A stretch of DNA of 49,164 nt, from assembly GCF_000321045.1 (NCBI RefSeq), contig NZ_HE578945.1, positions 1,812,384 through 1,861,547 on the forward strand. The letters are read 5' to 3'. This DNA comes from Phytobacter massiliensis JC163 (GTDB taxonomy: Bacteria; Pseudomonadota; Gammaproteobacteria; Enterobacterales; Enterobacteriaceae). Made by a program: the position numbers and the translations under genes. Shown here one piece after another: positions 44,795 to 49,164 of this stretch (position 1 is the stretch's first letter; each line of letters begins with the position of its first letter). The notes below the pieces were generated by a model. The model worked only from the letters and a program-made list of their open reading frames with translations. It did no database searches and had not been told where the DNA came from.

Positions 44795-46771
44795 TTAATG
44801 ACTTTCCTGTAATTTCGCCAGCTCGTCCCGCGCACTGCTTGCATAAAGATATTGCACGATGCGCTCGGCAACCTGCGAGCAGGCCATTTTTGTTTTGCCG
44901 TTCTCGTCGCTCTGGACAAAATTCCCGCCCAGGATCATGATCACGGCATGCTTATTCGGGTCGAAACGAATAGGCTGCATCAGGCGTTTCGTTGTAATAT
45001 CCGGTGTATATTCGCTGCACAGACGGAGCTCCACCGTCAACGTTTCCGAGGACCCACGCACCTGGAAAGAGTCCACCTTACACAGCGGCAGCGGGCTGGC
45101 GATTAAATGGCTATCAATATGCCCCTCGCTTAAAGAAAAGAGAGGGTGCGCCGCCAGTTTGAGCTGCTTTCTGCCTGCAAAAAGCAACAGCGAGCCGGGT
45201 AAAAGCAGGATGAGGCCGATAAGCGAAAAAAAGGCCTCGGTGTGGGATAACGATAAAAAGAGCATTCCCAGCGCGCCACAGACAAACAGGCCGCCTAATA
45301 TCAGTGAGAACCATGCCCCGGCCTTATTTCCCCAAAATTCGAGCGTTGCCTGAGACCGCTGCACCTGGGTTTCCAGCGTCTCTCGCCAGGCCGTGTTCTG
45401 TTGGCTAATTTCCGCCTCGACCGTTTGCGCCAGCGGCAGACACAGCTGCGCGAGGTCATTGAACATGGCGCAGAGCGACCGCCAGCCATCCTGCGTTACC
45501 GGGCGAGCCGCCTGTTCGAACAGCGTAGCATCGAGCGGGACGCCAAGCTTCTCGATTCGCGCCCGGGTCGCGGGATGGCTGTCCATAGGGTGTTCCAGCG
45601 CCGTTTCCAGCCCCGCCTCTACCGAAAGCGGCGCGGCGCTCTGCCGATCGGCGAGCAGATTTTCAACCCAACCCACCAGCGAGACGTCGCCGCTCACCGC
45701 CGCAGTAGTATGTTTATCCACCACCTGACTTAACGCGGTAATACGCAGCAGCGCGCTGGCAAGCGCCGCGGGCGACGCCGCTCTCGCCCCCGCTTCATCC
45801 GCGGCATATTCACGAATACGGTTCCAGTGGCTCACCGTTTCATGAAAGCGTTCAAGAAACCACGCCCCCATATCCAGCGACGGCATAAGCACGATTTTAT
45901 CGACCCAGGAACCAACCTGCGCCCCCGTCGCTATCTCATGAAGGCTGCTGGTCATACCGGCGTAAAGCGGCGCGAAACGCAGGCTGTACTGTGTGTCATT
46001 ACCGGTAAAATGGCCTAATTCATGGCCGATTACCGCCGCGATCTCGTCTTTATCCATCAGCGCGGCGTAGCCCAACGGCAAATAGAGCGTATTGCCCGTG
46101 AGCCTGGCCCCCTGCTCCAGCTGAATAGCGTTCGCGGTAACGTAAAAACAATCGAAATAACCGATAACGATATTGTCCGGCACGATAAGCCCGGCCCGTT
46201 GCGCCAGCGCCTCGATCCACAACCAGAGCTCTGGCGCATCGTCGCGTAAAACATTCACCCCATAAATATGCGAGTCGTCATGCTGAAAAAGAGAGAAGCA
46301 TTTTTTAATAGACAGAATGCCTTTAAACAGCATCCAGAGAATAGTCAGAAGCGTAAACAACGCGATAAGGACAATTTTTAACCCGCCGCCGTTCATTCTG
46401 AAATTATCAGTAAACCAGGCTATTTCCGACAGCGCCACGCACACTATCGCCAGCCCGCAAAAGACCATTTCGCCCACCATTAAAAAGGGCAACAGGCGGC
46501 GGCAACGGGAAAATTTGGTGATTAATATATCCTGCGATTTACGTGCGGCGCGGGCGCTAAAATAACACAGCCCCATCGCATAGATAATCGTTACGGCGGC
46601 GAGCAGAGCAAAGATAAGCGCGAGGCAGGACATGCTATAGCGAAAAATAATGGCGCTATCCTGGTAATAGAAAGCGAAATTCACCAGATAGCTTACGCGC
46701 GAATATTGCCATAAAGCATAAATAAAAATAATGACGGGAATAATAAATGTTTTGAGGATATTCCTTTCCAT
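44795..46771 (-). CDS. Membrane M48-family zinc metalloprotease (paralogue 2)
   Basis: A 658-residue homologue of the next gene with the same layout: N-terminal helices, HELGH at residues 250-254, third ligand E321 in IREYAADEAGA, a helical hairpin near 480-535 and a soluble tail. The stretch DEIAAVIGHELGHFTGNDTQ is shared almost exactly with its partner. The ATG at 46771 is preceded by GTG at 46774; AAGGAG is nine or six bases upstream, so either may start translation. The 83-base gap to the second gene suggests one operon. The substrate is unknown. Confidence 0.88.
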   Translation of the reverse strand: MERNILKTFIIPVIIFIYALWQYSRVSYLVNFAFYYQDSAIIFRYSMSCLALIFALLAAVTIIYAMGLCYFSARAARKSQDILITKFSRCRRLLPFLMVGEMVFCGLAIVCVALSEIAWFTDNFRMNGGGLKIVLIALFTLLTILWMLFKGILSIKKCFSLFQHDDSHIYGVNVLRDDAPELWLWIEALAQRAGLIVPDNIVIGYFDCFYVTANAIQLEQGARLTGNTLYLPLGYAALMDKDEIAAVIGHELGHFTGNDTQYSLRFAPLYAGMTSSLHEIATGAQVGSWVDKIVLMPSLDMGAWFLERFHETVSHWNRIREYAADEAGARAASPAALASALLRITALSQVVDKHTTAAVSGDVSLVGWVENLLADRQSAAPLSVEAGLETALEHPMDSHPATRARIEKLGVPLDATLFEQAARPVTQDGWRSLCAMFNDLAQLCLPLAQTVEAEISQQNTAWRETLETQVQRSQATLEFWGNKAGAWFSLILGGLFVCGALGMLFLSLSHTEAFFSLIGLILLLPGSLLLFAGRKQLKLAAHPLFSLSEGHIDSHLIASPLPLCKVDSFQVRGSSETLTVELRLCSEYTPDITTKRLMQPIRFDPNKHAVIMILGGNFVQSDENGKTKMACSQVAERIVQYLYASSARDELAKLQESH

Positions 46772-46877
46772 CACGATACGCTCCTTGTGTTTATTACAGC
46801 GTGCATCCTACACGTCAAAACAGTATACCTAAGTCCTGCCCCAGGGAAATAGGACAAAAGCCATTTAACGTTTAATC

Positions 46878-46908
46878 AAAAACGCCTCCCCCGTGCCGGG
46901 GAAGGCGT
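46878..46908 (-). terminator. Intrinsic terminator after ybiT
   Basis: Minus strand ACGCCTTCCCC-GGCAC-GGGGGAGGCGT followed by TTTTG. It lies just after the ybiT stop. Confidence 0.85.
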
Positions 46909-46915
46909 CAGAACA

Positions 46916-48508
46916 TTACTCGATGCCTTTGCTGCGCAGGTAATCTTCGTAATTACCGGAGAAGTCGATGACCTTCTGCGGCGTGATCTCAATGACGCGG
47001 GTCGCCAGCGAACTCACGAATTCACGGTCGTGAGAGACAAACACCAGCGTCCCCTGGTACATCTCCAGCGCCATATTCAGCGACTCGATAGATTCCATAT
47101 CCAGGTGGTTGGTGGGTTCGTCCATCACCAGAATATTGGGTTTCTGCATCATCAGCTTGCCGAAAAGCATCCGGCCCTTTTCGCCGCCGGAGAGCACTTT
47201 CGCCGGCTTCTTGATGTCGTCCTGGCTGAACAGCAGACGCCCGAGAATACTGCGCACCGCCTGCTCGTCGTCGCCTTCCTGCTTCCACTGGCTCATCCAG
47301 TCGAAAACGGTGAGGTCGTTTTCAAATTCGTACTCGTGATCCTGCGCGTAGTAGCCAATGCGCGCATTCTCTGACCATTTCACGGTGCCGTTGTCCGGTT
47401 CCAGCTCGCCGACCAGGGTTTTCAGCATGGTGGATTTACCCACGCCGTTGGCGCCGATGATGGCGATTTTGTCCCCGACTTCCAGCAGCAGGTTGAAGTT
47501 TTTAAACAGCGGACCTTCGTCAAAGCCTTTGGTTAACGACTCCACTTCCAGCGCGTTGCGGAACAGTTTTTTATCCTGCTCGAAGCGGATAAATGGGTTC
47601 TGGCGGCTGGAGGCTTTCACCTCTTCCAGTTTGATTTTATCAATCTGGCGAGCGCGGGAGGTGGCCTGACGAGACTTCGAGGCGTTGGCGCTAAAGCGGC
47701 TTACAAAGGATTGCAGGTCAGCAATCTGCGCTTTTTTCTTGGCGTTGTCCGCCAGCAGACGTTCGCGGGCCTGGGTCGCGGCGGTCATATACTCGTCGTA
47801 GTTGCCCGGATAGACGCGCAGCTCGCCGTAGTCCAGATCCGCCATATGGGTGCAGACCATGTTCAGGAAGTGACGGTCGTGGGAAATGATGATCATGGTG
47901 CTGTCGCGTTCGTTCAGCGTCTGCTCCAGCCAGCGGATGGTGTCGATGTCCAGGTTGTTGGTCGGTTCATCGAGCAGCAGGATATCCGGGTTGGAGAAGA
48001 GCGCCTGAGCCAGCAGCACGCGCAGTTTCCAGCCGGGGGCCACTTCGCTCATCGGGCCGTAATGCTGTTCCAGCGGAATACCCACCCCCAGCAGCAGCTC
48101 GCCTGCGCGCGCCTCGGCAGAATAGCCGTCCATTTCGCCATATTTAACTTCGAGATCGGCCACTTTATAGCCGTCTTCTTCGCTCATCTCCGGCAGAGAG
48201 TAGATGCGATCGCGCTCCTGCTTCACTTCCCACAGTTCCACGTGGCCCATGATAACCGTATCCAGGACAGTGAAGGCTTCAAACGCGAACTGATCCTGGC
48301 GCAGCTTACCGATGCGCTCGTTAGGATCGAGGGAGACGTTGCCCAGCGTCGGTTCAAGATCGCCGCCGAGAATTTTCATAAAGGTGGATTTACCGCTCCC
48401 GTTGGCGCCGATCAGGCCGTAACGGTTGCCGCCGCCAAATTTGACGGAAATGTTTTCAAACAGCGGCTTGCTGCCGAACTGCATGGTGACGTTGCTGGTA
48501 ACTAACAC
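46916..48508 (-). CDS. ybiT: YbiT, ABC-F family ATPase
   Basis: A 530-residue soluble protein with two ATP-binding domains and no membrane part, the K-12 length. Walker A motifs are GANGSGKST and GANGVGKST. The second signature is LSGGEKGRM; the first is the atypical [14 protein letters not shown] seen in this subgroup. The ABC-F linker lies at about 240-320 ([20 protein letters not shown]). ABC-F proteins act on the ribosome, binding at the E site. It is divergent from ldtB. Confidence 0.95.
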   Translation of the reverse strand: MLVTSNVTMQFGSKPLFENISVKFGGGNRYGLIGANGSGKSTFMKILGGDLEPTLGNVSLDPNERIGKLRQDQFAFEAFTVLDTVIMGHVELWEVKQERDRIYSLPEMSEEDGYKVADLEVKYGEMDGYSAEARAGELLLGVGIPLEQHYGPMSEVAPGWKLRVLLAQALFSNPDILLLDEPTNNLDIDTIRWLEQTLNERDSTMIIISHDRHFLNMVCTHMADLDYGELRVYPGNYDEYMTAATQARERLLADNAKKKAQIADLQSFVSRFSANASKSRQATSRARQIDKIKLEEVKASSRQNPFIRFEQDKKLFRNALEVESLTKGFDEGPLFKNFNLLLEVGDKIAIIGANGVGKSTMLKTLVGELEPDNGTVKWSENARIGYYAQDHEYEFENDLTVFDWMSQWKQEGDDEQAVRSILGRLLFSQDDIKKPAKVLSGGEKGRMLFGKLMMQKPNILVMDEPTNHLDMESIESLNMALEMYQGTLVFVSHDREFVSSLATRVIEITPQKVIDFSGNYEDYLRSKGIE

Positions 48509-48611
48509 GGAGATATCCTGAAATGTGTGACAAACATCCTATTATGCCACAATTCCGAATTAGATTCTTGCCCCGAAACGAAGGGCTAAACTGAGTGCAG
48601 CGGGAAAAAAA

Positions 48612-48627
48612 TGTGATTTCGTACACA
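48612..48627. promoter_or_regulatory. CRP-like site in the ybiT/ldtB gap
   Basis: TGTGA-TTTCGT-ACACA matches the CRP pattern with one mismatch in the right half. Confidence 0.35.
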
Positions 48628-48633
48628 TCTGAA

Positions 48634-48662
48634 TTCCCTGTGCGCGGGAATGCACATATAAT
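48634..48662 (+). promoter_or_regulatory. Promoter of ldtB
   Basis: Consensus -10 TATAAT (48657-48662), 17 bases after a weak -35 TTCCCT. The ATG is at 48724. Confidence 0.55.
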
Positions 48663-48723
48663 GCGCTCCCATTCGTAGAATGTATCATTAACCCAACGGC
48701 CAGTGGCACGAACCTCGCACAAC

Positions 48724-49164
48724 ATGAAAATGAAATTAACAACGCTTTTGGCGGCGGCCTTTGCCGTCGTGGGCTTTTGCAAAACCGCGTCTGCTGTCAC
48801 CTACCCTCTGCCGACCGATGGCAGCCGTCTGGTAGGGCAAAATCAGGTTATTACCATTCCTGAAAACAACACTCAGCCGCTGGAATACTTCGCTGCGCAA
48901 TACCAGATGGGCCTCTCCAACATGATGGAAGCGAACCCGGGTATCGACGCCTATCTGCCGAAAGGCGGTACCGTGATGAACATCCCGCAACAGCTGATCC
49001 TGCCGGATACTGTGCATGAAGGGATTGTTATCAATAGCGCCGAAATGCGTCTCTATTACTACCCGAAAGGCACCAATACCGTTATCGTGCTGCCAATCGG
49101 TATCGGCCAGTTGGGTAAGGATACGCCCATCAACTGGACCACCAAGGTAGAACGTAAGAAAGCA
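48724..49164 (+). CDS. ldtB: LdtB (YbiS), L,D-transpeptidase (3' part outside window)
   Basis: Periplasmic enzyme that attaches Braun lipoprotein to peptidoglycan. 147 of about 306 codons are visible. The signal peptide is [20 protein letters not shown] with TASA as the cleavage region. A LysM-like segment follows (about 40-90; [20 protein letters not shown]). The start of the YkuD catalytic domain is seen ([20 protein letters not shown]); the catalytic Cys lies beyond the edge. Residues are nearly identical to K-12 YbiS throughout. Confidence 0.95.
   Translation, partial: MKMKLTTLLAAAFAVVGFCKTASAVTYPLPTDGSRLVGQNQVITIPENNTQPLEYFAAQYQMGLSNMMEANPGIDAYLPKGGTVMNIPQQLILPDTVHEGIVINSAEMRLYYYPKGTNTVIVLPIGIGQLGKDTPINWTTKVERKKA

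Overview
The window is a high-GC chromosomal segment from a member of the Enterobacteriaceae, probably in the Klebsiella/Enterobacter/Kosakonia/Kluyvera neighbourhood; the genus cannot be fixed from this sequence. Most genes follow the order of the E. coli K-12 rimK-grxA to ldtB(ybiS) region, read in reverse, and many protein lengths equal the K-12 lengths exactly. There is no phage, IS element, tRNA, rRNA or CRISPR array.

Layout. Bases 1-12400 are backbone: rimK (cut by the edge), grxA, ybjM, ybjL, the sRNA RybB, rcdA/ybjK, ybjJ, mdfA, ybjG, deoR (broken by one missing base), dacC, gstB, yliI and bssR. Bases 12433-22330 are a seven-gene minus-strand operon for import and breakdown of guanidine. 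Bases 22384-27301 hold a candidate small RNA or leader, rimO, and an accessory sugar-acid-type module (MFS transporter, 2-hydroxyacid dehydrogenase, divergent LysR regulator) where K-12 has yliE/yliF. Bases 27291-33564 are the glutathione/peptide operon iaaA-gsiABCD. Bases 33766-35767 are moeA-moeB. An Rpn-family nuclease gene stands where K-12 has fsaA. Then come pflE-pflF, ybiV and ybiU, an accessory tandem pair of membrane M48 metalloproteases, ybiT, and the start of ldtB.

The most interesting system is the guanidine operon. Its leader carries a clear guanidine-I (ykkC) riboswitch behind a sigma-54 promoter with an NtrC-type enhancer and an IHF-like site between them. A second riboswitch of a different class, a two-hairpin ACGA-loop guanidine-II (mini-ykkC) element, lies inside the operon just before the carboxylase gene. 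A 29-codon ORF with a strong Shine-Dalgarno sequence sits immediately before that element. The operon thus appears to integrate nitrogen limitation (NtrC/sigma-54) with two separate guanidine sensors. The enzymes fit ATP-dependent guanidine carboxylation, deimination to allophanate, and allophanate hydrolysis, releasing three ammonia per guanidine.

A second regulatory signal is the exact 12-mer TTTCGAATGAAA, present before pflE, ybiV and ybiU. It suggests a small local regulon linking a glycyl-radical enzyme, a sugar phosphatase and a DUF1479 dioxygenase-like protein. At pflE it lies between a perfect FNR box and the predicted -10.
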